Of a stretch of DNA of 64,000 nucleotides, positions 38,135-49,181 are shown one piece after another. The DNA is from Ochrobactrum sp. CGA5 (lineage in GTDB: Bacteria > Pseudomonadota > Alphaproteobacteria > Rhizobiales > Rhizobiaceae). How positions within the stretch are numbered: the first letter of the stretch is position 1; the number at the start of each line of letters is the position of its first letter. Made by a program: the position numbers and the translations under genes. The notes beneath the pieces were generated by a model that made no database searches, was not told the origin of the DNA, and saw only the letters and a list, made by a program, of their open reading frames with translations. The stretch is from assembly GCF_006345815.1 (NCBI RefSeq), contig NZ_VCIG01000003.1:124001-188000 (forward strand), given 5' to 3'.

Positions 38135-40754
38135 TGACGATCCTTTGCGGCACCACGATAACCTTCTTCGGCGAGCCCCCGTTGAGCGCAGCCTTGACGA
38201 AGTCAAGTTCGAGCACCGCCTTCTGGATGCTAGCTTGATCAGCGTCGCGGGCGATTGTCAAATCCCCACGCTTCTTGCCATTGATCTGCACCGGCATAAC
38301 GATCTCGTTTTCCACCACCAATGCCGGATCAAATTCCGGCCAGGCGCTGCGGGCAACCAGCGTTTCACGACCGGCAATCTTCCCGCCCAACGCTGCAAGG
38401 CACTGTTCGGCCAGATGCGGCATCATCGGCGCCAGCATAAGGATGAGCTTTTCGGTGGCGTCGCGGACAGCGCCCTTCAATGCGTCATCCGCATTGCCAG
38501 AAGCCAACTGTTGCAGAGGCGCTGCAACCGTGTTGACCAGCTCGTAGAGGCGGGCGACACCACGGTTGAAGGCGAGCTTCTCGATATCGTCGCCGACGGC
38601 CTTGACCGTCTTGTGCGCAGCCTTGGAAACAACGAGTGCGTCGCCCTCAACGCCTGCCTTCGGAGCAACTTCCTTCAACTGTTCCGCAGCTTCCGAGATC
38701 AACCGCCAGACGCGCTGCACAAAACGATGAGCACCTTCGGCACCGGCTTCCGTCCAGATCACGTCACGTTCGGGCGGCGAATCAGACAGCATGAACCAGC
38801 GTGCCGTATCAGCGCCGTAGGACGCGATAATATCGTCTGGATCGACAACATTCTTCTTCGACTTCGACATCTTTTCGATGGAACCGATTTCCACGGGCTC
38901 GCCTGTCGAGAGCAGGGTTGCACTGCGCTTGCCGTCGGTTTCCTCAATGCGAATGTCGGCAGGCGCCACCCACTGGCCATTGGCCTTATAGGTTTCATGC
39001 ACGACCATGCCCTGCGTAAACAGGCCCTTGAACGGCTCGTCTATGCCGACATGACCGGCGACCTTCATCGCGCGGGTGAAGAAACGCGAATAAAGAAGAT
39101 GCAGGATCGCATGTTCAATACCGCCAATATACTGATCAACCGGCAGCCATTGATCGACGACCTTACGATCCGTTGGCTCATTTTCCCAGGGGGCGGTGAA
39201 GCGGGCATAGTACCAGGACGAATCGACGAACGTGTCCATCGTATCGGTTTCACGGCGCGCATCGGCACCGCATTTCGGGCACTTCACATGACGCCATGTG
39301 GCATGACGGTCGAGCGGATTGCCCGGACGGTCGAACTCCACATCGTCCGGCAACTTGACCGGCAGGTCTGCACGCGGCACCGGATTGACGCCGCAGCTTT
39401 CGCAATGGATCATCGGGATTGGGCAACCCCAGTAGCGCTGACGCGAAATGCCCCAGTCACGCAGACGGAACTGGACTTTGCGGACCGCTTGCGGCTTGTT
39501 GCCGAGACTGGTCGATTCCAGACGTTTCGCCACTTCGTTGAAGGCTGCTTCCGGCGTCATACCATCAAGGAAGCGCGAATTGATCATCACGCCATCGTCG
39601 GTATAGGCCGTGTCGCCGATGCTGAAACTTGCAGCATCCTCACCCTTCGGCAGAACGACAGGTGTAACCTTCAGCTTGTATTTGTTGGCGAAATCCAGGT
39701 CGCGCTGATCGTGCGCGGGGCAGCCGAAAACCGCGCCCGTGCCATATTCCATCAGAACGAAATTGGCGACATAGACCGGGAGCTCCCAGTTCTCGTCGAA
39801 CGGGTGCCTGACCTTGACGCCAGTATCAAACCCCTTCTTCTCTGCCGTTTCCAGCGCAGCCAGCGACGTGCCATGCTGATGGCATTCCTCGATGAAGCCG
39901 GAAAGCGTAGAATTGTCTTCGGCCAGCTTCTTCGCCAGCGGATGATCGGCGGAAATCGCCACGAAAGCCGCACCGAACAGCGTGTCCGGGCGGGTCGTAT
40001 AGACTTCGATTTCCGAGAAACCAGCAGGCGCGGACTTGTCGTCCAGCGCGAAACGGACCTGCAAGCCTTCCGATTTGCCGATCCAGTTACGCTGCATCAG
40101 GCGGACTTTTTCCGGCCACTGGTCAAGCGTGTCGAGACCGGCCAGCAATTCCTCGCTGAAATCGGTGATTTTGAAGAACCACTGCGTCAGTTCGCGCTGT
40201 TCGACCAGCGCGCCCGAACGCCAGCCGCGACCGTCCACCACCTGCTCGTTGGCGAGCACAGTGTTGTCGACCGGGTCCCAGTTAACCTTGGAGGTCTTGC
40301 GTGTCACCAGGCCCTTTTCGAAAAGGTCGATGAACAGCATCTGCTGGCGATGATAATACTCCACGTCACAGGTCGCGAATTCACGCGCCCAGTCGAGTGA
40401 AAGCCCCATCGACTTGAGCTGGCTGCGCATCGTGGCGATATTCTGGTAGGTCCATTCTTTCGGATGAACCTTGTTCTGCATCGCGGCATTTTCTGCCGGC
40501 ATGCCGAACGCATCCCATCCCATCGGATGAAGCACGTTGAAACCCTTGGCGCGCTTGTAACGGGCGACAACGTCACCCATCGCATAGTTGCGCACATGGC
40601 CCATATGGATGCGCCCCGATGGATATGGGAACATCTCGAGCACATAATATTTCTCGCGGCTATCGCTGTTATCGGTTTCAAAAGTCCGGTCTTCTTCCCA
40701 GACTTTCTGCCAATGAGCTTCCGCCACGCGCGGATTATAACGTTCGGCTGCCAT
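38121..40754 (-). CDS. leuS: Leucyl-tRNA synthetase
   Basis: An 877-residue class I synthetase. The HIGH motif appears as [17 protein letters not shown], the zinc module has CPKCG (with an upstream CESCG), the editing domain contains [15 protein letters not shown], and the KMSKS loop is [16 protein letters not shown]-terminal DALVNG-like tail ends [14 protein letters not shown]. It charges tRNA-Leu in the cytoplasm. ATG 40754; divergent from the YggS-like gene and coupled to lptE downstream. Confidence 0.98.
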   Translation of the reverse strand: MAAERYNPRVAEAHWQKVWEEDRTFETDNSDSREKYYVLEMFPYPSGRIHMGHVRNYAMGDVVARYKRAKGFNVLHPMGWDAFGMPAENAAMQNKVHPKEWTYQNIATMRSQLKSMGLSLDWAREFATCDVEYYHRQQMLFIDLFEKGLVTRKTSKVNWDPVDNTVLANEQVVDGRGWRSGALVEQRELTQWFFKITDFSEELLAGLDTLDQWPEKVRLMQRNWIGKSEGLQVRFALDDKSAPAGFSEIEVYTTRPDTLFGAAFVAISADHPLAKKLAEDNSTLSGFIEECHQHGTSLAALETAEKKGFDTGVKVRHPFDENWELPVYVANFVLMEYGTGAVFGCPAHDQRDLDFANKYKLKVTPVVLPKGEDAASFSIGDTAYTDDGVMINSRFLDGMTPEAAFNEVAKRLESTSLGNKPQAVRKVQFRLRDWGISRQRYWGCPIPMIHCESCGVNPVPRADLPVKLPDDVEFDRPGNPLDRHATWRHVKCPKCGADARRETDTMDTFVDSSWYYARFTAPWENEPTDRKVVDQWLPVDQYIGGIEHAILHLLYSRFFTRAMKVAGHVGIDEPFKGLFTQGMVVHETYKANGQWVAPADIRIEETDGKRSATLLSTGEPVEIGSIEKMSKSKKNVVDPDDIIASYGADTARWFMLSDSPPERDVIWTEAGAEGAHRFVQRVWRLISEAAEQLKEVAPKAGVEGDALVVSKAAHKTVKAVGDDIEKLAFNRGVARLYELVNTVAAPLQQLASGNADDALKGAVRDATEKLILMLAPMMPHLAEQCLAALGGKIAGRETLVARSAWPEFDPALVVENEIVMPVQINGKKRGDLTIARDADQASIQKAVLELDFVKAALNGGSPKKVIVVPQRIVNVVA

Positions 40755-40876
40755 GACCGTATTTACTCGTACGAAGGTGATGCAATAAGGAGAGTCGATG
40801 TTTAATGGCGACCTTCACCACGTATTGGCGAAAGCGTCAACCTTTTGCGGATGAAAAGCCTGAAAGCGAGAGTTTC

Positions 40877-41557
40877 ATGTCAGATATCGTAGCGAACCTG
40901 AACACGGTCAAGGCCGCAATCGCCAATGCCGAAGAGGAAGCGCAGCGCGACAAGGGTTCTGTTACGCTTGTCGCCGTATCAAAAACCTTCGATGCGGAGG
41001 AAATCCGCCCGGCTCTCGACGCAGGCCAGCGCGTCTTCGGTGAAAACCGCGTGCAGGAAGCACAAGCCAAATGGCCAGGACTGCGCGAGGATTATTCCGG
41101 CATCGAACTGCATCTGATCGGCCCGCTGCAGTCCAACAAGGCCGCCGATGCCGTTGCTCTTTTTGATGTTATCGAAACAGTCGACCGCGAAAAGATCGCA
41201 GTCGCCCTGGCCAGTGAAATCAAGAAGCAAAACAAGTCCCCGAAGCTCTACGTTCAGGTGAATACCGGACTCGAAGAACAGAAGGCCGGTATTGCGCCGA
41301 AGGAAGCCGTCGCTTTTGTCGAGCGTTGCCGCGAGGAACATGGCCTCGCCATTGAAGGGCTAATGTGCATTCCGCCTGCGGATGAAAATCCCGGCCCGCA
41401 TTTTGCACTGCTTGAAAAGCTTGCCCGCGCCGCAGGCGTTGAAAAACTCTCCATGGGCATGTCGGGTGATTATGAAACCGCTATCGGTTTCGGCGCGACA
41501 TCGGTGCGTGTCGGCTCAGCCATCTTCGGCGGGCGGAGCTATGCCAACCCCGCCTGA
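40877..41557 (+). CDS. YggS/PROSC family PLP homeostasis protein
   Basis: A 226-residue single-domain TIM-barrel PLP protein. The PLP lysine lies in LVAVSKTF; FGENRVQEAQAK, ELHLIGPLQSNKA, KLYVQVNTGLEEQKAG and SMGMSGDYETAIGFGATSVRVGSAIFG are family blocks. It buffers pyridoxal phosphate and affects amino acid pools; it is not a racemase. ATG 40877 has GCGAGAG upstream and gives the usual length; the frame extends 24 codons to a possible start at 40805 that overlaps the leuS promoter region. Confidence 0.94.
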   Translation: MSDIVANLNTVKAAIANAEEEAQRDKGSVTLVAVSKTFDAEEIRPALDAGQRVFGENRVQEAQAKWPGLREDYSGIELHLIGPLQSNKAADAVALFDVIETVDREKIAVALASEIKKQNKSPKLYVQVNTGLEEQKAGIAPKEAVAFVERCREEHGLAIEGLMCIPPADENPGPHFALLEKLARAAGVEKLSMGMSGDYETAIGFGATSVRVGSAIFGGRSYANPA

Positions 41558-41610
41558 TTTGCCGCCTGAGCGCTTCGCACTTTTACTGGAAACGCTCTTG
41601 GGGCCTGGAC

Positions 41611-41898
41611 CTAATGCAAGATGATCTCGCCCTGCACATTGCTCCAGTCCGAAGGACCAAGCAGCCGAAAATGTGTATAGCTGACTGAATGCAATGGCCC
41701 CTCGATCTCCCGATTCCAGAATTCGATGAAATGATTGAGCACTGGAAAATCGGGCGCCAGATCATAATCCTGCCAGACGAAAAGCTGTAGCAGATGCGGA
41801 TGATCGGGCAAATGGTAGAAAACTTTCGCCGTCGTCAGACCGTAACCGGCGAGTTGCAGTTCAAAGACCGACTTTGCGTTCAAAGCGGACGTCGTCAT
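41611..41898 (-). CDS. usg: Usg family protein
   Basis: A 95-residue protein with the family pattern LAGYGLTTAKVFYHLPDHPHLLQLFVWQDYDLAPDFP followed by FWNREIEGPLHSVSY. Usg proteins are short, conserved in Rhizobiales, and sometimes labelled as tryptophan-pathway related because of linkage elsewhere; no activity is established. ATG 41898 is preceded by GGGGAAA. It is convergent with the YggS-like gene and stands alone. It has no membrane segment or signal. Confidence 0.82.
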   Translation of the reverse strand: MTTSALNAKSVFELQLAGYGLTTAKVFYHLPDHPHLLQLFVWQDYDLAPDFPVLNHFIEFWNREIEGPLHSVSYTHFRLLGPSDWSNVQGEIILH

Positions 41899-42228
41899 GG
41901 CGATTTCCCCTTTTTGTGAAGAGCCGTATTGCCAGGCTCTTGTATAAGAGATAATCGCTAAGAATAGTTTTTAAACTGTAAAAACAATATGTTAGCATCA
42001 TATAGTAGCGAGTGCTGCCAAGCATATTTCATAACGATGCGTCATTGTGGATCATGGACGCGCCGATTGTCTAATTTACCTTGCCCGCAATGGAAGGTAG
42101 ACAGGGCACACGATGGTCACGCCTTTCACGGCAAACCGTCCCATCCGGCGGGAGGTGCCGGTCAGTTTTTGAGTGCATTTATACGAGTGGGATAGTGTCC
42201 GACTCGGGGAATGCTGAAGGAGGAAATC
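41899..42228. other. 330-bp gap between usg and acsA (divergent promoters)
   Basis: It must hold the promoters of both divergent genes. The usg side is A/T-rich, with a short inverted repeat CTCTT-GTAT-AAGAG at 41937-41950. The acsA side shows only the ribosome binding site AAGGAGG clearly. No ORF looks real. Confidence 0.5.
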
Positions 42229-44184
42229 ATGTCGGAAAAGCTTTACCCGGTTCTTGCCGAGGCAAAGAGAAACACGCTCATCGACAACGCAACCTATCTT
42301 GAATGGTACGAGGAGAGCGTGAGCGATCCGGACGGCTTCTGGGCAAAGCACGGACGGCGCATCGACTGGTTCAAGCCCTTCACCAAGGTCAAGAACACCG
42401 ATTTCAACGGCGACGTGTCCATCAAATGGTATGAAGACGGCGTTACCAATGTTTCCTACAACTGTATCGACCGCCACCTGAAGAGTCGCGGCGACAAGGT
42501 CGCCATCATCTGGGAAGGCGACAATCCCTATATCGACAAGAAGATCACTTATCGTGAGCTTTACGAGAATGTTTGCCGTCTGGCGAATGTGCTGAAGAAG
42601 CACGGCGTGAAGAAGGGCGACCGCGTCACGATCTATCTGCCGATGATCCCCGAGGCGGCCTATGCGATGCTGGCCTGCGCGCGTATCGGCGCTGTGCATT
42701 CGGTCGTCTTCGCGGGCTTTTCGCCGGAGGCGCTGGCCGGTCGTATCGTTGACTGCGAATCCACTTTCGTGATTACAGCCGATGAGGGCGTGCGCGGCGG
42801 CAAGCCGGTTCCGCTGAAGGAAAATACCGATACCGCTATAGACATAGCTGCCAAGCAATATGTCATAGTCAACAAGGTTCTCACCGTGCGCCGCACCGGC
42901 GGCAAGGTAAGCTGGGGACCGGGTCGCGATCTCTGGTATCATCAGGAAGTCGCAAGCGTCGAGCCGACCTGTGACCCGGAACCGATGAACGCGGAAGACC
43001 CGCTCTTCATTCTCTACACTTCCGGCTCCACCGGCAAGCCGAAAGGCGTGCTGCACACCACCGGCGGCTATCTCGTCTATGCATCGATGACGCATCAATA
43101 TGTCTTCGACTATCACGATGGCGACATCTACTGGTGCACGGCGGATGTGGGCTGGGTGACAGGCCACTCCTATATCGTCTACGGTCCGCTCGCCAACGGC
43201 GCAACGACACTGATGTTCGAAGGCGTGCCCAACTTCCCCGATCAGGGACGTTTCTGGGAAGTTGTCGACAAGCACCACGTCAACATCTTCTATACTGCGC
43301 CTACGGCCATCCGCGCGCTGATGGGTGCAGGTGACGAATTCGTCACCCGGTCGTCGCGTTCATCGCTGCGCCTGCTCGGTTCGGTCGGAGAGCCGATCAA
43401 CCCGGAAGCCTGGGAATGGTATTACAATGTCGTGGGCGATCAGCACTCACCCATTGTCGACACGTGGTGGCAGACAGAAACCGGCGGCATTCTGATTACG
43501 CCGCTACCGGGCGCAACCGACCTCAAGCCTGGTTCGGCAACTCGTCCTTTCTTCGGTGTGAAGCCACAACTGGTTGACGGCGAAGGTAGCGTGATTGAAG
43601 GCGCAGCCGATGGCAATCTGTGCATCATCGACTCGTGGCCAGGCCAGATGCGCACGCTTTATGGCGATCACAAGCGTTTCATCGAGGCTTACTTCTCGAC
43701 CTACAAGGGCAAGTACTTTACCGGCGACGGCTGCCGTCGCGACGAAGACGGCTATTACTGGATCACGGGCCGCGTCGATGACGTGCTCAACATTTCCGGC
43801 CATCGCCTCGGCACCGCGGAAATCGAATCGGCGCTCGTCTCGCATCACTCGGTTTCGGAAGCCGCCGTCGTGGGCTACCCGCATCCGATCAAGGGACAGG
43901 GCATCTACTGCTATGTCACGCTGATGACGGGCGAGGCAATTCAGGATGAAGATGCCCTCCGCAAAGAGCTGACCCAGCACGTGCGCAAGGAAATTGGCCC
44001 AATCGCCACACCGGACAAGATCCAGTTCTCGCCGGGCCTGCCGAAGACCCGCTCGGGCAAGATCATGCGCCGCATCCTGCGCAAGATCGCCGAAGACGAG
44101 TTCGGTGCACTGGGCGATACCTCGACGCTGGCCGATCCGGGCGTCGTGGACGATCTGATCGAAAATCGCCAGAACAAGAAATAA
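42229..44184 (+). CDS. acsA: Acetyl-CoA synthetase (AMP-forming)
   Basis: A 651-residue ANL-superfamily enzyme converting acetate, ATP and CoA to acetyl-CoA. The P-loop is [13 protein letters not shown], then [20 protein letters not shown] and [10 protein letters not shown]; the C-terminal catalytic lysine lies in [17 protein letters not shown], the site acetylated by Pat-type enzymes in other bacteria. AAGGAGG precedes ATG 42229; the frame extends six codons upstream. It is a single-gene unit with a strong terminator. It feeds the same acetyl-CoA pool as the thiolase and hydroxybutyrate dehydrogenase elsewhere in the window. Confidence 0.97.
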   Translation: MSEKLYPVLAEAKRNTLIDNATYLEWYEESVSDPDGFWAKHGRRIDWFKPFTKVKNTDFNGDVSIKWYEDGVTNVSYNCIDRHLKSRGDKVAIIWEGDNPYIDKKITYRELYENVCRLANVLKKHGVKKGDRVTIYLPMIPEAAYAMLACARIGAVHSVVFAGFSPEALAGRIVDCESTFVITADEGVRGGKPVPLKENTDTAIDIAAKQYVIVNKVLTVRRTGGKVSWGPGRDLWYHQEVASVEPTCDPEPMNAEDPLFILYTSGSTGKPKGVLHTTGGYLVYASMTHQYVFDYHDGDIYWCTADVGWVTGHSYIVYGPLANGATTLMFEGVPNFPDQGRFWEVVDKHHVNIFYTAPTAIRALMGAGDEFVTRSSRSSLRLLGSVGEPINPEAWEWYYNVVGDQHSPIVDTWWQTETGGILITPLPGATDLKPGSATRPFFGVKPQLVDGEGSVIEGAADGNLCIIDSWPGQMRTLYGDHKRFIEAYFSTYKGKYFTGDGCRRDEDGYYWITGRVDDVLNISGHRLGTAEIESALVSHHSVSEAAVVGYPHPIKGQGIYCYVTLMTGEAIQDEDALRKELTQHVRKEIGPIATPDKIQFSPGLPKTRSGKIMRRILRKIAEDEFGALGDTSTLADPGVVDDLIENRQNKK

Positions 44185-44185
44185 T

Positions 44186-44214
44186 AAAAAGCCCCGGGAA
44201 ACCGGGGCTTTTTT
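44186..44214 (+). terminator. Terminator of acsA
   Basis: AAAAAGCCCCGG-GAAA-CCGGGGCTTTTTT directly after the stop codon; very strong and bidirectional in shape. Confidence 0.92.
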
Positions 44215-44271
44215 AACAACGCGGTCTGAGACAGCGCCCAAGCTTGGTGAGATTGTCGTCCTGCTGAGACG

Positions 44272-44346
44272 AAATCGCGACCTTTGAGAACCGGAGCGGA
44301 GTGTACTTCAGTACCTGAACACCGGAAGCGCAGAAGAACGCGATTT
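44272..44346. repeat. 75-bp imperfect hairpin element
   Basis: The outer arms AAATCGCG (44272-44279) and CGCGATTT (44339-44346) and the inner arms GTACT/AGTAC share nearly the same centre, and the ACCGG segments between them are partly complementary. It lies between the acsA terminator and the SdhAF4-like gene. I recall dispersed elements of this type in Brucella-group genomes (possibly Bru-RS-like), but identity is unverified. Confidence 0.5.
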
Positions 44347-44378
44347 GCAGGCTGCGGGAGCGGAAATTCCCAAACTTT

Positions 44379-44597
44379 TTAGAAGTCGATCGACCTACCC
44401 TTGATCTCCCAGTCACCATAGCGAGCGGGATCTTTTCCGCCGCGTCCGCCGATTTCGCGAGGTGCTTGCGCTTCCCTTTCGGCGGCGCGGCGCGCTTCGG
44501 CTTCCTTCAAGGCGCGCTGGGCGGCAGGCGGCAGATCCTCGAACGTGCGCTTGTCTACGTTTTCCGGGCTTTGGGGTGCTTCGGTTTTTTCGTTCAT
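44379..44597 (-). CDS. SdhAF4-like protein (DUF1674)
   Basis: A 72-residue hydrophilic protein whose C-terminus [22 protein letters not shown] is the DUF1674/SDHAF4 signature. The family chaperones flavinylated SdhA during assembly of succinate dehydrogenase in mitochondria, and the bacterial members are presumed to do the same. ATG 44597 was chosen because it gives the family length; the frame is open far upstream only as the complement of htpX. It is divergent from htpX with a 132-bp gap. No sdh genes are in the window. Confidence 0.85.
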   Translation of the reverse strand: MNEKTEAPQSPENVDKRTFEDLPPAAQRALKEAEARRAAEREAQAPREIGGRGGKDPARYGDWEIKGRSIDF

Positions 44598-44729
44598 TGT
44601 CACATTCCAGTTGCTGCAAAAGCTTTGATTATTGAAGCCAGAGCTTTTCATACCCATCATATAGGCAGAAAGGCTTGCCGTGCAAAACCCTTGCTGGTCA
44701 AGCATCCTGAAATTTGGAGACCGCCACAG

Positions 44730-45695
44730 ATGAATATGACGAAAACTGCCATGCTGATCGCCCTCATGACGGTCATGTTCATGAGCATCGGCTATTTGCT
44801 GGGCGGCGGCGGAGGCATGATGATCGCGCTTGTGATCGCTGTCGCCATGAACCTGTTCGGCTACTGGAACTCCGACAAGATGGTGTTGCGCATGTACAAT
44901 GCGCAGGAAGTGGATGAGCGCAGCGCGCCGGACTATTACCGCATGGTAAGCGGCCTTGCCGCCAATGCGGGCCTTCCCATGCCGAAGGTCTACATTATCC
45001 ATGAAGACCAGCCGAACGCTTTTGCCACGGGCCGCAACCCCGAAAATGCCGCCGTTGCGGCGACGACCGGGCTCCTCAACCGCCTGACGCCGGAAGAGGT
45101 CGCAGGCGTGATGGCGCATGAACTGGCGCACGTTCAGAACCGTGACACGCTGACCATGACCATCGTGGCAACGCTTGCCGGTGCCATATCCATGCTCGGC
45201 AATTTTGCCTTCTTCCTGGGCGGCAATCGCGAAAACGGCAACGGCATTATGGGCGTGGTCGGCACCATTCTTGCCATGATCGTCGCCCCTTTTGCCGCGA
45301 TGATCGTGCAGATGGCCGTGAGCCGTACCCGCGAATATGCCGCCGACAAACGGGGCGCAGAAATCTGCGGCAACCCGCTATGGCTGTCTTCGGCGCTCGA
45401 CAAGATTGCGCGTGGCGCCAAGGCGACCATCAATGAGAATGCCGAACACAACCCGGCAACCGCGCATATGTTTATCATCAATCCGCTGAGTGGACGGGGT
45501 GCCGACAACCTTTTCTCGACCCACCCGGACACTGACAATCGCATCGCGGCGCTAGAACAGATGGCCGCTGAATTGGGCATCCGCTCGGCTGGAATGATGC
45601 CGCGTGCCGCAGCCTCTTCCCAAAGCAGTGGTCCATGGGGTAATGCAGGCGGTAACAGCAATGGTGGTTCCGGTTACCGGGGACCGTGGTCGTAA
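44730..45695 (+). CDS. htpX: Zinc metalloprotease HtpX
   Basis: A 321-residue M48 membrane protease. It has N-terminal spans ([20 protein letters not shown] and [17 protein letters not shown]), the active site [14 protein letters not shown], two further spans, and the third zinc ligand region [20 protein letters not shown] Gly/Ser/Asn-rich tail ends it. It degrades misfolded inner-membrane proteins from the cytoplasmic side, alongside FtsH. ATG 44730 follows TTGGAGA; the longer frame upstream is not supported. rsmB begins 14 bp after its stop, so the two are likely cotranscribed. Confidence 0.95.
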   Translation: MNMTKTAMLIALMTVMFMSIGYLLGGGGGMMIALVIAVAMNLFGYWNSDKMVLRMYNAQEVDERSAPDYYRMVSGLAANAGLPMPKVYIIHEDQPNAFATGRNPENAAVAATTGLLNRLTPEEVAGVMAHELAHVQNRDTLTMTIVATLAGAISMLGNFAFFLGGNRENGNGIMGVVGTILAMIVAPFAAMIVQMAVSRTREYAADKRGAEICGNPLWLSSALDKIARGAKATINENAEHNPATAHMFIINPLSGRGADNLFSTHPDTDNRIAALEQMAAELGIRSAGMMPRAAASSQSSGPWGNAGGNSNGGSGYRGPWS

Positions 45696-45709
45696 TAAAG
45701 TAGAATAGT

Positions 45710-47104
45710 GTGAACGATAAAAAACCTGCGCCGAAGCGCGGAAACAAAAAGCTGCAAACGAGCAAAAGCGCCGCAACTGATCGCCCTGGTCTGGCGGCGC
45801 GTTTGTGTGCAGCCCGCCTTCTCGGCGCAGTGATCGAAAAAAATACCTCACTTGACGGCCTGACCGACAACACCCACGGCCATCCGCAATATCTGGCGCT
45901 GGAGCCGCGCGACCGCGCGCTGGTTCGCGCCATTCTGGGTTCTGCGCTGCGCAATCGCGGCAGCATCGAACGCGCCATCAACAAGCGGCTCGACCGGCCA
46001 TTGCCCGAAAATGCAGTGGCTCTCAAACATCTTCTGCATGTCGCCGTCGCCCAGATTTTCTATCTCGACCTGCCCGACCACTCGGCGGTCGATCTGGCGG
46101 TAGAAGCAGCGAACAACGATCCGCGCAACCGCAAATATGCCGGCCTCGTCAACGCACTGCTGCGCCGTCTTTCACGCAACAAGGAACGCGCGCTCGCCCA
46201 TACGCTTGAGCCCGAAACCAACGTGCCGGAATGGTTTGCCAAAAGCATAGCGGAGGCTTATGGCGCGGAAAAAGCCGCAACCATTCTCGCCATGCACGCC
46301 TATGAGCCGCCCATTGATTTCACGGTCAAGGGCGATGCAAAGGGATGGGCCGAAAAGCTCGGCGGTGTCGCACTGCCCAACGGTTCGGTACGCCTGCAAA
46401 CGGTCGAGGGCAATCTCACCGATCTGCCCGGCTTTGCAGAGGGCGACTGGTGGGTGCAGGACGTGGCGGCAAGTCTGCCTGCCCGTCTGATGGGCGATAT
46501 CAAAGGCAAACGCGTTGCCGATCTGTGTGCCGCGCCCGGCGGCAAGACCGCGCAGCTTGTGCTTCAGGGCGCAGACGTGACCGCGCTCGACCTTTCCGAA
46601 AACCGGCTGAAACGCCTGCGAGGCAATCTGGAACGCCTCGGCTTTGAAGCGACGACGATCGCCGCCAATCTGATGGACTTCAAGCCGGACGATTTGTTCG
46701 ATGCCGTGCTTCTGGATGCTCCCTGCTCATCCACCGGTACGGTGCGCCGTCACCCGGATGTACCGTGGACCAAGACGCCGCAGGACATCGCAAAACTCGC
46801 AGAACTTCAGGGCAAGCTTTTGGCGCACGCGGCCACTCTGGTCAAACCCGGCGGCGTAATCGTCTTTTCCAATTGTTCCCTGCATCCGCTCGAAGGCGAG
46901 GAAATGGCCCGCAAGGCGGCGGAGAATCCATTACTGGAGCCTTTCCCGATCACTGAGAACGATTGTCCCGGTCTGGATGGGCTGGTGACAGCAGAAGGTT
47001 TTCTGCGGTCCACTCCGGCAGATCTGCCACCGGATCGTTTTGAAGGTAATCCACACATGGCCGGCATGGACGGCTTCTTCGCGGCCCGCTTCAAGCGCGT
47101 ATAA
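45710..47104 (+). CDS. rsmB: 16S rRNA m5C methyltransferase RsmB-like
   Basis: A 464-residue protein: a basic N-terminus, a NusB-like RNA-binding domain (about 25-160), and a Rossmann methyltransferase domain with SAM motif VADLCAAPGGKTAQL. The two catalytic cysteines lie in DAPCSSTGTVRRHPDV and SNCSLHPLEGEE. It methylates 16S rRNA (C967 in E. coli). The start is GTG 45710, 14 bp after htpX. The heparinase-like gene follows 120 bp later on the same strand, and purH after that, an order I recall as common in Rhizobiales. Confidence 0.92.
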   Translation: MNDKKPAPKRGNKKLQTSKSAATDRPGLAARLCAARLLGAVIEKNTSLDGLTDNTHGHPQYLALEPRDRALVRAILGSALRNRGSIERAINKRLDRPLPENAVALKHLLHVAVAQIFYLDLPDHSAVDLAVEAANNDPRNRKYAGLVNALLRRLSRNKERALAHTLEPETNVPEWFAKSIAEAYGAEKAATILAMHAYEPPIDFTVKGDAKGWAEKLGGVALPNGSVRLQTVEGNLTDLPGFAEGDWWVQDVAASLPARLMGDIKGKRVADLCAAPGGKTAQLVLQGADVTALDLSENRLKRLRGNLERLGFEATTIAANLMDFKPDDLFDAVLLDAPCSSTGTVRRHPDVPWTKTPQDIAKLAELQGKLLAHAATLVKPGGVIVFSNCSLHPLEGEEMARKAAENPLLEPFPITENDCPGLDGLVTAEGFLRSTPADLPPDRFEGNPHMAGMDGFFAARFKRV

Positions 47105-47226
47105 AACCGCTAAACAAACGTTTTCACATACCGGGTGCATTTCCGTCCGGTATGGTTAACGCTCGATTCACCATTTCTGTACAATTGTATCAAAGGAAAC
47201 CGGCTGCTCGATCTGGCCACAAGACA

Positions 47227-48969
47227 ATGACAAACGATACGGAGAAAAACCGGGTGGCAGTCGCCCTCAGCGAAACCCCACATCTTTGGGGACTGGCCGT
47301 AGCACAGGCGTGGCGCAAGTTCAGCCGCCGTCTGCGTATGGGGCCGCTCTATCGCTGGCGGTTCACCGGCTTTACCCCGGATCGTATCCTGATCGCTCCG
47401 CCCGACCTGCGGGTGGCCGACCCGCAACTGGCACAGGAATTCTATCACGGTCGCTTTGCGCTGGCCGGGCGTCTGGTTGAAACCGGCGGACTGTCGCCCT
47501 TCGCTGTCGAACCGCCGACGCCGGAATGGGAAGCAGCGCTTCAGAGTTTCGGCTGGCTGCGCCATCTGAAAAGCGCCCATAGCGAACTGGCGACTGCCAA
47601 TGCGCGCGCGCTTGTCGATGACTGGATGCGCATGTTCGGCAAGCGGATCGGCGGCATCGCCTGGTCGCCCGAAGTAACGGCCCAGCGTATCATCGCCTGG
47701 CTTCAGCACTCGAACCTCATCCTGTCCGGCGCCGAACTCCCCGCCTATCGTCGCTTCATGCGTTCTCTGGCCATGCAGGTGCGTTACCTGCGTACGGTAG
47801 CAGCGGCCATGGATGATGGCGAGGAACGCTTGCGCGCCCGCATCGCTCTTGCCTTCGCGGCTCTGGCGCTGCCGGTTTCGCCACCCACAGCACGCGCCGC
47901 GCGACGCAATCTGGAATATGAGCTGAAACGCCAGATCCTGCCCGATGGCGGACATATCTCGCGTAATCCAGTCACGGTTCTGGAACTGCTGGCCGATCTT
48001 CTGCCGCTGCGCCAGACCTATGCCAATGGCACGGAATCCCCGCCCAAGGCGCTGATCGAAGCCGTCGAGCGGATGTTGCCGGCCCTGCGTTTCTTCCGCC
48101 ATCAGGATGGCAGCCTGGCGCTTTTCAACGGCGTCGGCCCCACCATGCCGGAACGGATCATCTCGGTTCTTCGGCATGATGAGACCGCCGGATCGCCGCT
48201 AACTCACGCGCCCTATTCCGGTTATGAGCGGCTATCGATGGGTGCAACTACAATAATCGCTGATACCGGTCTGCCCCCGCCCGTCACCGCATCGCGCGAT
48301 GCCCATGCCGGTTGTCTCGCTTTTGAAATGTCCTCCGGGCGCCAGCGCTATATTGTCAATTCCGGCATTGATCGTTTCGGTCCGCCGGAATTTCGTCCAT
48401 TGGGCCGCTCGACAGCAGCGCACTCCACTGCCACGATCAACGACACATCCTCGTGCCGCTTCAGTTTCAAGGCAGGTCTCTCCAATATGATCGGTACGCC
48501 GATCATTGCAGGTCCGACACGCGTGCAGCGCGACCGGATCGAGGAAATGGGACGACAGGGGTTTGTCGCCAGCCATGACGGCTATGCGCGCCTGTTCGGC
48601 ATCTATCATGAGCGCCGCCTCGTGCTTTCGCACAATGGCAGCGTGATCCAGGGTGCAGACCGCTTCTATCGCGGCGATGGCCGTCCGTTGAAAGCAAGCG
48701 GGCGGGACAATATCGCGGTGCGTTTCCACCTGCATCCATCGGTCGATATTTCGTTCGATGAGAACGGATTGATCGTTCTGTCGGCAGATCGCGACGACAC
48801 GTGGGTCTTCTCCTGCTTTGAAGTTGCGCCGCAACTGGAAGATTCAATCTTCTTTGCGGGTTTCCGTGGCCCCGTGACATCGAAGCAGATCGTGCTCTCT
48901 TTTCCCGCCTCCGAATTGCCCGAAGTGAACTGGCAATTCAGCCGTGTCGCACTCGGCAGTTACGCATAA
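47227..48969 (+). CDS. Heparinase II/III family protein
   Basis: About 580 residues. The N-terminal alpha-helical toroid (RFALAGRLVETGG, LRHLKSAHSELATANARALVDDW) is followed by the beta-sheet heparinase II/III domain with DAHAGCLAFEMSSGRQRYIVNSG, STAAHSTATIND and ASHDGYARLFGIYHERRLVLS. There is no signal peptide at the chosen start, so secretion and true polysaccharide lyase activity are doubtful; the family in Rhizobiales is uncharacterised. Start options are ATG 47227 (used) and ATG 47152. It lies between rsmB and purH on the same strand. Confidence 0.85.
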   Translation: MTNDTEKNRVAVALSETPHLWGLAVAQAWRKFSRRLRMGPLYRWRFTGFTPDRILIAPPDLRVADPQLAQEFYHGRFALAGRLVETGGLSPFAVEPPTPEWEAALQSFGWLRHLKSAHSELATANARALVDDWMRMFGKRIGGIAWSPEVTAQRIIAWLQHSNLILSGAELPAYRRFMRSLAMQVRYLRTVAAAMDDGEERLRARIALAFAALALPVSPPTARAARRNLEYELKRQILPDGGHISRNPVTVLELLADLLPLRQTYANGTESPPKALIEAVERMLPALRFFRHQDGSLALFNGVGPTMPERIISVLRHDETAGSPLTHAPYSGYERLSMGATTIIADTGLPPPVTASRDAHAGCLAFEMSSGRQRYIVNSGIDRFGPPEFRPLGRSTAAHSTATINDTSSCRFSFKAGLSNMIGTPIIAGPTRVQRDRIEEMGRQGFVASHDGYARLFGIYHERRLVLSHNGSVIQGADRFYRGDGRPLKASGRDNIAVRFHLHPSVDISFDENGLIVLSADRDDTWVFSCFEVAPQLEDSIFFAGFRGPVTSKQIVLSFPASELPEVNWQFSRVALGSYA

Positions 48970-49181
48970 TAGCAGAGCGCTACGATGCTAACGCCATCCA
49001 AGCCCTGAGTATACTCAAGCGCCGCACGCGCTTAGCCAAGTATCGGTGGGTCAAGCTCATCGATATTTGGTATAAAGTTCAAATCGGTCTTTTGCGGTAG
49101 GATTCTCGGCGCGCCTGTGTTAGGGCGAGCCGTCCACTTTCCTGAACGCATCCGTTTCAGCAACGAAGAGACCAACTCCCT

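Noticed and set aside
38043-40400. 785-residue plus-strand open frame
   Set aside because: Complement of leuS and the start of lptE; leuS has all class I synthetase motifs.
48970-49181. Riboswitch in the purH leader
   Set aside because: The 212-bp leader shows only a weak hairpin near 49143-49160 and no recognisable purine or ZTP riboswitch core.
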